NCBI GenBank assembly: GCA_900175165.2
Contig: FWWN02000230.1
Span: 62,001 to 126,000 of the forward strand
Direction: 5' to 3'
From: Rhizomucor pusillus
Taxonomy: Eukaryota > Mucoromycota > Mucoromycetes > Mucorales > Lichtheimiaceae
DNA length: 64,000 nucleotides
The notes beneath the pieces were generated by a model. That model was not told where the DNA came from. It searched no databases and saw nothing but the letters and a program-made list of their open reading frames with translations. Of this stretch, positions 47,694-58,844 are shown piece by piece. A program made the translations under genes and the position numbers. Each line of letters begins with the position of its first letter. The first letter of the stretch is position 1.

Positions 47694-48298
47694 CCAGAAA
47701 CACTCTATTTAGAAATCAGAAAGTACTAGACAAAAAATGCGCATTATGTGGTTAATTGTTGCTCCGACGACCATGGAAAAAAAACATTACGTGGACAATC
47801 CTGCTTGCATTCCATAGGCTATGTAGCCGATCATTCGCAGACAAGATAATGTGTTGAGAGATTTAGATAGGGTATGTAGCAGATTACCCACGGAAATATA
47901 TGATGATAGATAGATACTGTCTACTTTCGAAGATTTCGTCGGATCCTAGCATCGTGAGTGCAAGTTTACTAGAGATGTAATTCTATCATCATTTAGGCGT
48001 TGGAATTTGATCTACTAAGTCAAGTCAAACATGTTTTATACGTAGATGAGGTTTATTTGATAAGATTGACAAAGCTACACGTCTAGATAATTCTCGTAGT
48101 TATGCATAAACCTGCAATCAGAAGAAATGTTTCTGCTGGGAATCCGTATTTTCCATGCATCTTTATAATATTTGACAGAAGTTAAACTACAAAGATAGCA
48201 ATACGATCAGGAGTAAATAAGATGCACGGGAAAGAACCGAAGAAGGGAGGATATGTCTTTTAGTACACTATTTGTATCCGATTGACTAATCATTCATA
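47694..48298. other. Intergenic stretch
   Basis: About 600 bp of AT-rich sequence upstream of the membrane-protein gene. No gene, tRNA or repeat recognised. Confidence 0.5.
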
Positions 48299-48538
48299 TT
48301 ATTTACGCAAAAAGCGTTCCCGGGATTCATCGGGAACCTCCCACGCACCTAAGATATAGTGGTATGATAAATACCTATGACATATACAAGGACAGTAGGA
48401 AGACTCACCGTTTGACTGGTGGTGGGGGTGATTCGAAAAAATCCAGGGCTTACCCTCGAAGCCGGCTTGTGGTGGAAGAGCTGCCCATCGATATTGGGCG
48501 TTTTGATCTTGAAGCAACTCACCGTAGACGACAAGCAA
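48299..48538 (-). CDS. 3' part of a small spliced gene of unknown function
   Basis: Two exons are well supported: one covering 48409 up to about 48538, and a terminal exon 48348-48299. They join through a 60-nt GTGAGT...CTTAG intron in phase, giving ELLQDQNAQYRWAALPPQAG ... HHQSNGAWEVPDESRERF and a stop. The frame extends upstream through a hydrophobic run (LTLLLLVVY), as in a signal peptide or membrane anchor, but no in-frame ATG is obvious. One or more 5' exons up to about 48730 are therefore missing from this model. I do not recognise the protein. Confidence 0.5.
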   Translation of the reverse strand: MLVVYGELLQDQNAQYRWAALPPQAGFEGKPWIFSNHPHHQSNGESSYCPCICHRYLSYHYILGAWEVPDESRERFLRK

Positions 48539-50357
48539 GAGTAATGTTAAGCAAAAATGTGGTAAGCAAATGCACCACGCGCCAAGACAGAGGCTACTAG
48601 GGGACAGCTATAACAAGTAGAGTGAATTTCAGTAATCCCAATAAGTAAACATACAGAAAACTTACCGGGATGCAATGAAAAGCGAATCAGAGCCAAAGGA
48701 CGGCAAACACAAAAGCTTCATTTTTTTATGTATTTTGTCTATGTACTGATGATCATATGCTCTCATGTAATATGATTTCAGTGATATACAGTAGTCATTA
48801 CATCTGAAGGCCGTCTGCGAAGTGTCGTACCTCAACCTGGCAGGGAGCTTATCAGTAAAACATGCAACGTGATCAGAGTCTTCTCTATAGAGAAATATGC
48901 AGCACGCTTATGCATCCAAGCTAACACCATTGAATTGTACATTTGCACATAAAGCCAGCTTGTAATAACGGTATGCATGGAGTATGAAGAAGGTAAGTAC
49001 TTCAGATGGGCAAGCATGGGTCTGATGTAAACGATGTTGACAGTCTCTGGATGCATAAGAAAAAAGAAAGAAAAAGCAGGATAATGCCTGTCATGACTGT
49101 ATCGAACTTCTTTCAGGCTAATGTCATCATTGATGCTCTTTCATTATCGGTGGGTCATGCAGCAATGGAAGAAAAATGTAGCTTTTATACAGCGATATCC
49201 ATTCTAATATACTGATACGATGCGAAAAAGCCGATACGCATTTCTGCTCTTCGATGGAGTTTATAGTGACTAGAAAAGTGATGTTCACTTTCGCAGTTTG
49301 GCAGGCAGGATAGACACCAATCTTTGTGAAGAACTCGACTTTGGAAATCTTCGGATATTTAGCATCGTATATGCACTATGTTCAGACCTAACCGATAACC
49401 AGCAGCGAGGTAGATAGGAGCATAGTTGTGAAAGCAAACTCTTTGAGTGGAAAACAGACTACATTGAATGAACAGCTAAATGTATCTGTCATTTAGGGGA
49501 AACATGCCTGTACTATATCGGAATGAGTAATGGAATGTATATATGAGGATTTAAAATGTTCATTTATGGATTAAGGGTTTGTATTCCTAAAATCTCCAGT
49601 GTCTTTGCCCACGATATTCTGCAAATAAAGAGGTAAATAAAGCAACATGTGTATTTTCGAAATCATTGGTGTCTGTGCGCGACGCAAGGGCGCCAGGATT
49701 TCTCGCACTTTGATCTAGCATAGAGTTGACATTGGTGAATTAAGCTTTTGTATCCTTCAAAAGACTGAGGAATGTTTCGTGCAGTATAACCAGGAACTTT
49801 GGTCCATGACACTAGGCCGTTGGTGTGTGAAGATATCAAATAGAATAGAGAAATATAACAGCTTAAGAGTGTATTCTCGCAAGCGCAGGTCTGAATAAAC
49901 CGGGAATCCGACAGCGCTTACTTGCAATAGCGAAGCGGTAGCAATACCGCCGGAGAATGGAGGTTTATGAAGGCCAAGCAAGGTTATCATCTATTGTGGA
50001 TTTCACTGCAAACCTTTTCGCTTACGGGGTATGAGCGCAGCGAGCCAACTGCGGGGAGCGCGGCGACCGCTAAAGCACTTGTACATGATTAAATAAATAA
50101 CACGATGCAGTAATTGAAAGCTGGTTTAACAATAAAAATTGCATTCAATCAACACTTTACAAGAACGTACACCTGATAAGCACACTTGGTACTTGCAGGA
50201 AGATTCCATGAAAGGGAGCTCTGAGCATTTCACTATTATAACTATGCTCGATGAGCTACTTGAGGCGTGAAATCGTTGGATCTCCGCAGTTACGAGATTG
50301 TGTGGGAGGGACGCGTAAGTCAGGCAGTCTGCTTTATTTTCAACTCAATACCTCGTT
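48539..50357. other. Sparse stretch with a possible gene fragment at 49.6-50.0 kb
   Basis: Most of this is AT-rich and featureless. On the minus strand, ATG 49990 opens MITLLGLHKPPFSGGIATAS and meets a GTAAGC donor after 69 nt. Further down, around 49820-49660, a frame containing SWTKVPGYTARNIPQSFEGY is open for about 50 codons. I could not join the two convincingly. This may be a small gene or a decayed one. Confidence 0.4.
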
Positions 50358-51244
50358 ATGGACTACGCAATCGCGAATCCCTCTGAATATTATTCATCGG
50401 CTCCTATGGATCATCGCTTTGAACCATACGACGATAATGGAGGGTAGGCTTCGTTGGAAAATGCACCGTGAACCTGGAACTGACAATTTGGCGACAACCA
50501 GAACAAGTTTGGCCATTGCCGGCAAGGACTTTTGCGTCGTTGCTTCTGATACTCGACAAAGCACTGGTTACAATATCAACTCACGATATGCACCTAAAGC
50601 TTACACACTTGCTGACAATGCCGTAATTGCAATGAATGGATTCCACGCCGATGGATTAACGCTCAAGAAAGTACTCGACCAGCGACTCAAGGTGGGTTAA
50701 CAATACACAGTTCTGCAGTGATGGATGAAAGATTTAGTTGTAACAAACGTTGTTAGTGGTACAAATTCTCTCACGACAAGGACATGTCCTGCACTGCACT
50801 TGCACAGATGCTCTCTATCACCCTTTACCAGCGACGATTCTTCCCATACTATAGTTTCTGCTGTCTCGGCGGTGTAGATGATAAAGGTAGAATGGCTTTG
50901 AGTTTTATGCTGGAAGGGAAATAGGTTTACCTGACGGGTGATAATTAGGTGAAGGAGCTGTATACTGCTACGATGCCATTGGTTCATACGAACGCGAAGC
51001 TTACCGAGCGAACGGATCAGCTGCTGCTTTAATCCAGCCTTTCTTGGACAACCAAGTTGGACGTAAAAACATGCAAGGCGTGTCTTATGCACCGCTGGAA
51101 CTCGACACCGTCATCAGAATTGTCAAGGATGCATTCACCTCAGCAACAGAACGTGACATTTATACCGGTGATTGTCTGCAAATCTTTATCATTCGAAAGG
51201 GCCAGCCTGTAGAAGTGCAGCATTATCCATTGAAGAGAGATTAA
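50358..51244 (+). CDS. PRE7: 20S proteasome subunit beta-6
   Basis: Predicted 233 aa in four exons (50358-50443, 50502-50691, 50757-50886, 50949-51244). It is a non-catalytic beta subunit of the 20S core (PRE7 in yeast, PSMB1 in human). Marks: GGTSLAIAGKDFCVVASDTR (the beta-subunit start of the mature fold, Thr followed by Ser), MLSITLYQRRFFPYYSFCCL (diagnostic for beta-6), GGVDDKGEGAVYCYDAIGSY and the C-terminal IRKGQPVEVQHYPLKRD. The first exon encodes a ~29-residue N-terminal extension, as usual in PRE7. Convergent with the Amn1-like gene, 94 bp apart. Confidence 0.96.
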
Positions 51245-51338
51245 ACGCAATTATTTTGCATACGATTGTATAAGGACAAAATTCTGAAGAATGTTGTACA
51301 AGTAGAGGAGAAGGGAATGGAAAAGGAGGATGGGGGAG

Positions 51339-52616
51339 CTAGGAACGTCGTGTCGGCCGAAGTTCGAAAAAGCTACCATGTTGATTTGCCCAGGCGATAC
51401 ATAGCCGCTCTTGCTCCTCGCACAATGTGAGCAGCACTCGTTTCCTACAAAGCGTAGCAACTGTGGCCCAGTCATTGATCAAGTGGCATTCTCGCATTTC
51501 AAAGACTGATAAATTAGGGCAATATTGAGCATATGCCCTGAGTGTGGCGTTTGTCAACTTTTGGCAATTATTGACGGATACCCGTTCCAAATGCCGGTGC
51601 CTGGTTTTAGCAAGAAGGATCATACACTCGTCGTCGATATCGCAACCGGCCAATCCCAGTACGTTGACTTTAGTGTTCAAGGCGACGAGCCGTATAGAAG
51701 CTGAGGTAATCCGTTCCCTGTCACGGACTCGTCCGACGTTCAGATGACAAAGTTCTGTGCATCGCGTGGCAACGAGGGAGATGGATCTATCCGATATGAG
51801 GCCGCATGCACGCAGGTCCAGGTGCTGCAACCCGGGACAGTGCTCTGCAACGCGGATAACTATTTCGTCAGTGATCCTGTGGCATCCAGCAAGTGATAGA
51901 TGGGTCAGGCGGCCATGCAAAACAAAAGGTGTGATAGCATAGTCTTCCAGGTGGTCACATATGTACAAATCCAGTTTTTCAAGGTGTGTTGCTTGGTGCC
52001 CGATGCATACCAAGGGCGCATTCACCGATTCTTTTTTCAGTTTCCGGAGCGTCAGGGACCGCATTACTCGTCGATAATAATTGACAAAATGGGATGCTGA
52101 CGATGGTGGCAACGGTTGGCACTTTGCTGCTGCTACTAACGATGATGATGATGATGATGATGATGAAGAGGATAACAGTGCTAACGGATCCTGCTGCTCG
52201 AATGCAAGTACTGACAAATCACTACCGAGCGGGACAGGTCTCCTCGAATACGATGGTCCATTGGGTTCTGAATGTGACGCAAATAGTCCGTCGAGGAAAC
52301 TGGGAAGAAGAAGAAGAGGACTCGGTCTATATGTAATGGATCTTTTGAATGCTGAGCAGTAGGCAAACTTGAGAAATGCAGCGTAGTCTGTTTTCGTGTC
52401 TTGGAATGCAATGTCGCGCCAAAGAATCGATGCAGCGCAATCATGCCACAGTCGATTGACCAAGAGACAATTCCTTACGTCAGAGTAAGAATGCCTGTCC
52501 TGTTTTGAAAAGATTTCGCTGATGATTAGGCTGACGATCTCGGGTAGGCATATCGCTAGATGCGGCTGATACTTTGCATCCTCGGGCTGTTTCTTTGGCA
52601 ACATCCGCTTGAACAT
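51339..52616 (-). CDS. Amn1-like F-box/leucine-rich-repeat protein
   Basis: Single-exon gene of 425 aa. An F-box-like start (LPEIVSLIISEIFSKQDRHS, LLVNRLWHDCAASILWRDI) is followed by a disordered insert with an 11-12-residue Ser run. Cysteine-containing LRRs of the Grr1/Amn1 type come after: LTHLSLAGCHRITDEIVIRV, LQHLDLRACGLISDRSISLV, LERVSVNNCQKLTNATLRAY and LSVFEMRECHLIND. Yeast Amn1 antagonises the mitotic exit network; the F-box points to an SCF role. Being intronless is unusual in this window. Exact orthology (Amn1, Grr1 or Fbxl) is unsettled. Confidence 0.88.
   Translation of the reverse strand: MFKRMLPKKQPEDAKYQPHLAICLPEIVSLIISEIFSKQDRHSYSDVRNCLLVNRLWHDCAASILWRDIAFQDTKTDYAAFLKFAYCSAFKRSITYRPSPLLLLPSFLDGLFASHSEPNGPSYSRRPVPLGSDLSVLAFEQQDPLALLSSSSSSSSSSSLVAAAKCQPLPPSSASHFVNYYRRVMRSLTLRKLKKESVNAPLVCIGHQATHLEKLDLYICDHLEDYAITPFVLHGRLTHLSLAGCHRITDEIVIRVAEHCPGLQHLDLRACGLISDRSISLVATRCTELCHLNVGRVRDRERITSASIRLVALNTKVNVLGLAGCDIDDECMILLAKTRHRHLERVSVNNCQKLTNATLRAYAQYCPNLSVFEMRECHLINDWATVATLCRKRVLLTLCEEQERLCIAWANQHGSFFELRPTRRS
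52139..52167. repeat. (GAT)n trinucleotide repeat inside the Amn1-like gene
   Basis: About nine GAT units on the plus strand, read as TCA/ATC-type codons on the minus strand and encoding a serine run. Unit length keeps the reading frame, so repeat number could vary without killing the gene. Confidence 0.75.
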
Positions 52617-53860
52617 CGTTACTGTTGTTGTCGATTAAAAAAGATATAGATTAAGTTGGGGTTTACGATAAATAGGGAAAAGGAAAGGAAGTGCGAAAGA
52701 GTGTTTCATTTCTTCAAGAACGTAATCTCTTTTTTCTTCTGCATTCTTGGAAGTATTGTCATCATTTGTCGAATGCTCCCTTTTTTTACAATAAATATCC
52801 AAAACAAACGGTCTTTTGCGCAAATGTATAGGTTTCCTCGGTATATCTCTGTTCGCTACATACACTTAAGAACTGTGTATGATATACAGTATGCAAATCC
52901 ATACATTGCACGTTGCAAGTAATGGACTGCTTTAGAGTATACAATATCAACATTTTTAGCTATTTGGGCAATGGAATTGATTTCGGTCCCTCATGACTAT
53001 CCAACGTGCGATCACGGGCTCACTTGTTGAGGTCCCAATAAAAGTCAACTAGCCACCCAATACGTGATCAGGTCACTGTCAAAACAAAAAGGATAATTAA
53101 GCTGTCTCAGCATATTACTTTCCAAAGTACATGTGCGCAGACTGAGAACAGACATGTTTATATTCACGGGTTTATTACATGTATACTGTCCGTCGATGAG
53201 TGCTGATATCCAATTTATTCCATGACAGTCGTAGAGATAATATGAATAGCAAACATTGTAGTCAGAGACAGCATCTGATCAAGACGATGTTGCAAGATGG
53301 TTCACTCTGTAGAGCACGCATTCATTAAATATCAAGTAAATTACTTTCAGAATTTATAGAAGCCTCGAAGTATAGAGCATATGGTTCTCCTTTTAATACA
53401 TTTCCTAATTCCTACGCGCTAGGCGAGAACAACTTTATTGTCATGCCTAGCATCACTTGTGCGCCAAAGAAAGACAACATTCTCCAATCAATAAATGGCC
53501 TCGCTTAGTTCAGTTATTTACAAAACAAATTCTAATTTACATTGGATGATGAGTATTACAGAATACTGTTGCTGTTTATTGACAAATACATACTGTGTGC
53601 TAGTATAGCAAAGTATTGAACAGTTCCTATCATAATTTGCACAAACGTTCATACATTCATTGTTTCATCTGCTAATAAGCACTTGCTCCTAACAGACAGC
53701 AGCCTCCCAAGAACATTCCCGTGCAGGCACAGCAAAATACATGACCTGATTGGCTGGATGCCTCAGGCGCAAATGTCCAATGATAATCTAGCATGGGTAC
53801 ATGCGATGCCACCTTTTCGCTTATTTAGAGCTTCCTTCCCGTTCTTTCTTTTCTTCCTTC
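52617..53860. other. Intergenic stretch between divergent genes
   Basis: About 1.2 kb, AT-rich, between the Amn1-like gene (minus) and the bHLH gene (plus). It must hold both promoters. I find no supported coding segment or RNA gene; the long leader of a regulatory gene would be a fair explanation. Confidence 0.5.
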
Positions 53861-54466
53861 ATGGAAGCCAACAAGAAGAACCAGATATCTCCAGTATCGT
53901 CACCTTCTTCACAGGCACCACCTCCATCTTCTTCTACGTCCACTGCTGCTGGCACATCCGCGACAACTTTGGCAACACATAGCTCTCCGCCGTCAGCTGC
54001 TGCTGGATTTCATTTGTACTCTTCTTCACCGCCTCCAACATACTACTGGCATCTTTCACCTCCACTGCAACCCAAGACATCAACGTCATCAGATGATCGC
54101 ATACTGTCATCCGCCCAGGAAAGGGAGCAACAGCGCCGGTTATCACACAGCTCTATTGAAAAACGGCGAAGAGAAAAGATCAATGATAAGATCCAGCAAC
54201 TAAAGTTACTTATACCCGAGTGTAATCCATGCCCAGATCGAGACCCGATTGCAGCCCCGTCTTTTCATCAACCTTTGCATAAACTCAACATCCTCCAAGC
54301 AGCTATCGACTACATCGAGCACTTGCATCGCGTCCTGGTTGATGCAGCCGAGAATCCTGATGTGGAGCGCGATGCCGAAGCTACAGCGTTGCTGCAGAGT
54401 CCAAAGGTTACCAAAGTGATTGAGCACGCATACAAAACTTTAAAGGTAGAAAAGACAAATTCATAG
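53861..54466 (+). CDS. bHLH transcription factor
   Basis: Single-exon gene of 201 aa. The first ~85 residues are Ser/Pro/Thr-rich. The basic region RLSHSSIEKRRREKINDKIQ carries the His-Glu-Arg contacts typical of CACGTG-binding (class B) bHLH proteins. Helix 1 is KIQQLKLLIPEC, the loop ~25 residues, and helix 2 HKLNILQAAIDYIEHLHRVL. A short helical C-terminus may extend dimerisation. The ATG at 53861 was chosen because the upstream in-frame sequence is poorer and begins with non-ATG codons. The target genes are unknown; family members in fungi control metabolism and development. Confidence 0.9.
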   Translation: MEANKKNQISPVSSPSSQAPPPSSSTSTAAGTSATTLATHSSPPSAAAGFHLYSSSPPPTYYWHLSPPLQPKTSTSSDDRILSSAQEREQQRRLSHSSIEKRRREKINDKIQQLKLLIPECNPCPDRDPIAAPSFHQPLHKLNILQAAIDYIEHLHRVLVDAAENPDVERDAEATALLQSPKVTKVIEHAYKTLKVEKTNS

Positions 54467-54603
54467 GCGTTTGTTGCATTATCTTGCTTTCCAGAAAGAA
54501 AAAAAAAAAAGAGGGAAACGATACTCTCAAATCTAAAAAATGAATACGTAAACATCGTTGAAACAAAAGACAATACATGCTCTTTCTAGACAGTTTTCGT
54601 TCG

Positions 54604-55225
54604 TTAATGGAAATCGTCGCAAAACGAGTGAATTTTTAATCCGTATAGAGTTTGTGATATCCTTATGATAAGATTGTACTGCTCGAAGACAACCGAAGGG
54701 TTCTCATCGACGTACTCTAGAATGACCTTCTTATGCTCTTCACCAAGGATACGCGGACGAACATTCTTCTTACGCTTCGCGAATATGCTATCCGGATTCA
54801 CCTCATACTGTTTGGCCCATGTTTTAGCTGTACGGACATGGATAGCTAACTGTTTTGCGGCAGCTGAAGCACTCTGAACTTTCTCAAACATCAGTTTGAA
54901 GAATCTAACTTTGTCCTGATCCGTGTAGAGCGTGTACACTCGCTTGATCGACGCTTCTTTCATGCGGACGACCATATCCTTCTGTCTGCATGGCATCTGA
55001 TTGGCCACCGCTCTCGCGAGGTCGATTACGCAAATACTGCGTGTATGAACTTAGCGTTTCAAGAGCATACTGCTTTTCGTCGACGGCGGAGTCCATGGGC
55101 TCAGGTCTGCCGTACTCATCGACAGCATTGCCTTGCCCATCTTCATAAAAAAACTGGATACTCATCTTGTAATTTGACATTTCAATCATACGATGTGGCA
55201 GGAAGGAGGGAAGCTGGGCTAACAA
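54604..55225 (-). mobile_element. Helix-turn-helix transposase fragment, frame-broken
   Basis: Two overlapping minus-strand frames together resemble the N-terminal part of a Tc1/IS630-like transposase found in Mucorales. The 55225-54905 frame gives an acidic leader (YEDGQGNAVDEYGRPEP), and the 55008-54604 frame carries the HTH segment (KRVYTLYTDQDKVRFFKLMF, AAKQLAIHVRTAKTWAKQY). The switch of frame falls near 54960. No DDE catalytic part follows before the bHLH gene, so this is a decayed or truncated copy. Confidence 0.65.
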
Positions 55226-55229
55226 TGTT

Positions 55230-55770
55230 TACATGCTTTATATACTCTTGGAAGATGCGACATCTGACTTGTCAGCGCTGCGAAATCTAGTTTTGGGAAA
55301 TGCCGTTTTCATCGCTTTGAATATTCGAGGACAGATCAAGGATCTTGATATGGACGATAATCATATGACGATTTCCACTGCTGAAAGGATGAAATCCGTC
55401 GGTGGAGACGCTAAAATGAATAATTTCATGGTCCATGCTATTCTTCGTCTAATATATGCTGTGTGCTTCCCCATCAATCACGTCTTGCTTCATTGCTGCA
55501 TTTGGAGCTTGCCAGGACGCCAAGTTTTCTCTGTTATTGTCACCATCTTAAATCAGGGCAAGCTGCTTCGCTATAGGAAGGTACATCATTCATCGTTCAG
55601 CTGAAGTGATGAGTTCCTTTCGTAGCGGGAAAGCCCACAGAAAGTACAGCTCTTTTCTGGATCGCCGCGCTCGGTCTTAAATAGCATGCAGCCGTTAGGA
55701 CACATATCATATAGGATCGGCTGAACGGGATACTTCTTCAAGAACTCTTTTTTTCTGCTTGTTAATACTC
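55230..55770 (-). mobile_element. Tnp2/CACTA-like transposase remnant
   Basis: Read on the minus strand, about 55760-55610 encodes YDMCPNGCMLF followed by CTFCGLSRY, the Cys-rich motif of Tnp2-type (CACTA) transposases. About 55430-55360 contains VSTDGFHPF, like the conserved SVDGF block of that family. The pieces lie in different frames with stops between, so the element is dead. Confidence 0.6.
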
Positions 55771-55849
55771 ATAAGTACATGTTATCTACAACGCAAAGTA
55801 GCAATTCGTTTAGTTTACCTGAAATAATCTGTCAAACCAAGTCGCGTTC

Positions 55850-57260
55850 CAGTTTCATGGATGATTTATAGGAATATGGAGACCACGAGATGCCGTATCA
55901 AACAAAAATTCATATGGTGACAAAACTAATGCTTGATGGTCTTTGGTCCTATAGGCATACAGGGTACTTGAAATGTAACATTGCCGTAATCGAGATGTAT
56001 TGTTCATCAACTTCTTGAGCGCCGTCATAAGTGTACCGCTGAGCCTTTCAGCCATACCATTTGTCTCGGGATGATATGGCGAAGTTAGATGATGTCGCGC
56101 TGTCAGTAATTCGCATAGCTGCTGGAAGAACCGGTTGTCATACTGAGAACCACCATCACTCGCGAAAACTTTGGGAGATCCGAATACAGTGCACTAATGA
56201 TTTCTTCGTGCACAAAATCCGGGGTGCTTTCGGCGTCAACCACCTTCACTGCCTTGACAAACTGCTATCGAGTATATTGTCCCATTGCAACCAGGATATA
56301 ACAATTACACATGTTACTTGCTGGATCAACGATGCTTCTTATGTCGCAAGATTAGAATCCCAGCGTCTAGCTTGACATTGATTTCTGGGAGTCGGTGGAA
56401 TACTCGTTGCAAATTCCTCAAAAGAACCTGAAGACACTGTAAGATCGTCAATATAGGTCGCCATAGATTCTGGTATAAACCTCTCCATTGCAATAAATAT
56501 GGCTCTAGCAAAAGCTGTTGGGCCATTTTTGATGCCAAATGGCATCACCTTGTATGAGTAACAACACCATGGAGCGCAATGGTCAGCTTGTCCAGTGAAT
56601 CCCCCGCTACCCGTACTTGATGATAACCTTTAGCAGATCTAATGTCGAAAGAATTCGTCCGTTCCTCAAAGTGTCCAACACATCAACTAGTTGTGGGATT
56701 GACCACGGATCGGAAACCGTCACTTTGTTCAAAGTTTGGAGGTTTGTAACTAGCCACTTATCGCTGGTCTTCTTCACGAAGAAACACGAAACGACTATCC
56801 GACCAGTGTGCCTTGGCCACTCGTCAGCTCTAATATGCCTTGTTTTACCATTTTTCGTCATCTCTCCAAGGGTCAACTCTCGTTCCGAGTATGACATCCA
56901 AGCATTTGGTCAACTTTTGATTGGTTGAGCCCCACCAGTATTGACATGCAGTTTCTTTAATGACATACCGAAAAGATCCAGGTTCCGAAACAGTAACTTT
57001 TTCAATGCTCTGATAGAGTAGTTTTGATCGACTTTTCTAGTAAGACTTGAATTTCGGTAACATGCTCGGCCTTTGCATCCTCCGGCCATCGAAGAATATG
57101 TTCAAGCCGCTCATGTCGTGTAGTGTATGACGTATGGATGCAGGAGGCGTGACTCCTGTCTCCCTAAAAATCTCGAAAACCATCCAGGAATACAGTAGTC
57201 ATTCTGTAGGTTTACTTAGTTTTTCAGGCGTGCTATGATTATCCACTTTGCGTTTTCCGC
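55850..57260 (-). mobile_element. Degenerate Ty3/gypsy retrotransposon (RT and integrase pieces)
   Basis: Minus-strand fragments in order: about 57260-56940 pol-like, 56897-56607 reverse transcriptase start (GRIVVSCFFVKKTSDKWLV, LVDVLDTLRNGRILSTLDLL), 56560-56339 RT core (MPFGIKNGPTAFARAIFIAM, the catalytic YIDDL), then 56055-55855 integrase C-terminal part (ALKKLMNNTSRLRQCY, YRTKDHQALVLSPYEFLF). The RNase H and integrase core are missing or scrambled, and frames shift between pieces. No long terminal repeats could be identified by eye. Confidence 0.8.
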
Positions 57261-57565
57261 TAGAAGGCATCACTTATTATACGACGACAATTAGATATGG
57301 GCTCTTTCGTATAAGTAATTAATGGACAAGGCCGTATTAAAAGATTCCGGGTTTCAAGTAAAAGGTTTACGAGTACTGTCTTCTTTGTAAGTGAGGGGGG
57401 AAAGAGAGGCTGTCTTCATTTGAGTGGGAAAAGCGATTTCTTTTCACAGAAAATGTTGGGGACCACAACAGCGCGCCTCGGAGAAACATTGGCGACCGGT
57501 CACGGTGCTGCTCTCTAGAGGAGCGGATTGGAAATTTACAGAGCTCCTTTTTTGTTACTCAAGTC

Positions 57566-58844
57566 ATGTCATCTTGGTGTGAGTAATCTCTAGTCGACGA
57601 TGCCCGCAACTATCATACTCACTGTGCATGTCTAGTTTCGCAATTATCCAGTACAGTCTCGAACGTCACCGGTATCGGGCAGCAAGTCTCTGAGGTCCGC
57701 ACTGTTGCTGACTCGGTCAAGGACGGCCAATACTACCGTGCTTTGGACGAGCACGATTTGGACTGGACTCTGGCCTCGGGCTCTTCCACAGAAAACCAAG
57801 TATTCTACGTGACAACCAAGTCTGGAGGCTTTGCGTTTGTGCAATTAATTCATTCTAATATTGGGTGAGTTAAAGCAGAAAAATATGGCAGAGTGCAAGG
57901 GAATGACAGAACACTGAACCCCATATAGCATCTGGAACCCGACTATTTCTTTCACGTGCCGTTTCTACGATCCCAACACCAACACCAATGCATTCAAAAA
58001 CATCAACCAAGCATACAAGTTTGACCTCTCTCCCGACCGTCGATCAGTCAAGACAAAATTCTTCAACATTACATTGGACGAAGAACAGAAGACATACAAG
58101 GTGCAGATTACCCACCCAGAAGTCGTTGTTTCCCTGGATTTTACGCGTGTCGATCGTGGTTTCAAGGTCGGTGAAGGCAAGACGTATCTCGGCGGCGGTG
58201 ATCAAAGCTCGGCAGCTGGCTTTGTCTCACACAAATTCTGGCCAAGAGCTGTTGCCAAGGGAACCTTCATCATCGACAAGGTGCTTCATGAAGTCGAAGG
58301 CAATGGCATGTTCATCCATGCCATCCAAGGCATGCAGCCACAGCTCATTGCATCCAACTGGAACTTTGTTGACTTCCAAGCACCAAATGCTGCTCTTTCC
58401 ATGATGCAATTCCAAACCACCAAGCAATACGGTGCCATTAATATCAATCAGGGATCTATCGTTCTCAACGAAAAGCTCATCAGTGTCTCTGTTGAAAACA
58501 CGGTTGAATTGCTCGATCTTCAGAAGGATCCTGACACCGATTATGACATTCCTCAGCACATCAAATTGACGTGGAAGGGCAAGACAATCAAGGAAGAAGG
58601 CAGCCAAGAGGAGCCCAAGGATGTGACTGTAACCATGACTGTCGCCGTCAAGAATCTCGTTGACAAGATCGACGTCTTGAACGAAATTCCTTGGTTCCTC
58701 AAAAAGCTTGTCCAGACGTTTGTTGTCAAGCCTTACATTTATCAATGGCTCGATACTGCTACGGCTGAAATTGTAGTTGGCGAAGAAAAGGTCCAAGTCG
58801 AAGGCAGATGCTTCCAAGAACTTGTTTTTGTATCCGGTTTCTAA
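57566..58844 (+). CDS. SVF1: Survival factor Svf1
   Basis: Predicted 385 aa in three exons (57566-57578, 57636-57864, 57929-58844). The first exon is 13 nt; joined, the N-terminus reads MSSWFSQLSSTVSNVTGIG, an amphipathic helix as in yeast Svf1, where it targets membranes. The rest is a double beta-barrel (lipocalin-like) protein: GQYYRALDEHDLDWTLASG, IWNPTISFTCRFYDP, GMFIHAIQGMQPQLIASNWN. Yeast Svf1 protects against oxidative stress and carries ceramide from ER to Golgi. Its length matches the family. It stands right beside the transposon remnants but is itself intact. Confidence 0.94.

Noticed and set aside
49006..49215. 69-codon plus-strand frame in the sparse region
   Set aside because: No recognisable composition, no partner exons, and AT-rich surroundings.
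50010..50080. GC-rich patch that might be a tRNA or small RNA
   Set aside because: No A-box/B-box pair and no cloverleaf could be drawn by eye.
55233..55604. 123-codon plus-strand frame within the transposon island
   Set aside because: The opposite strand carries the Tnp2-like segment (VSTDGFHPF), so this is its antisense.
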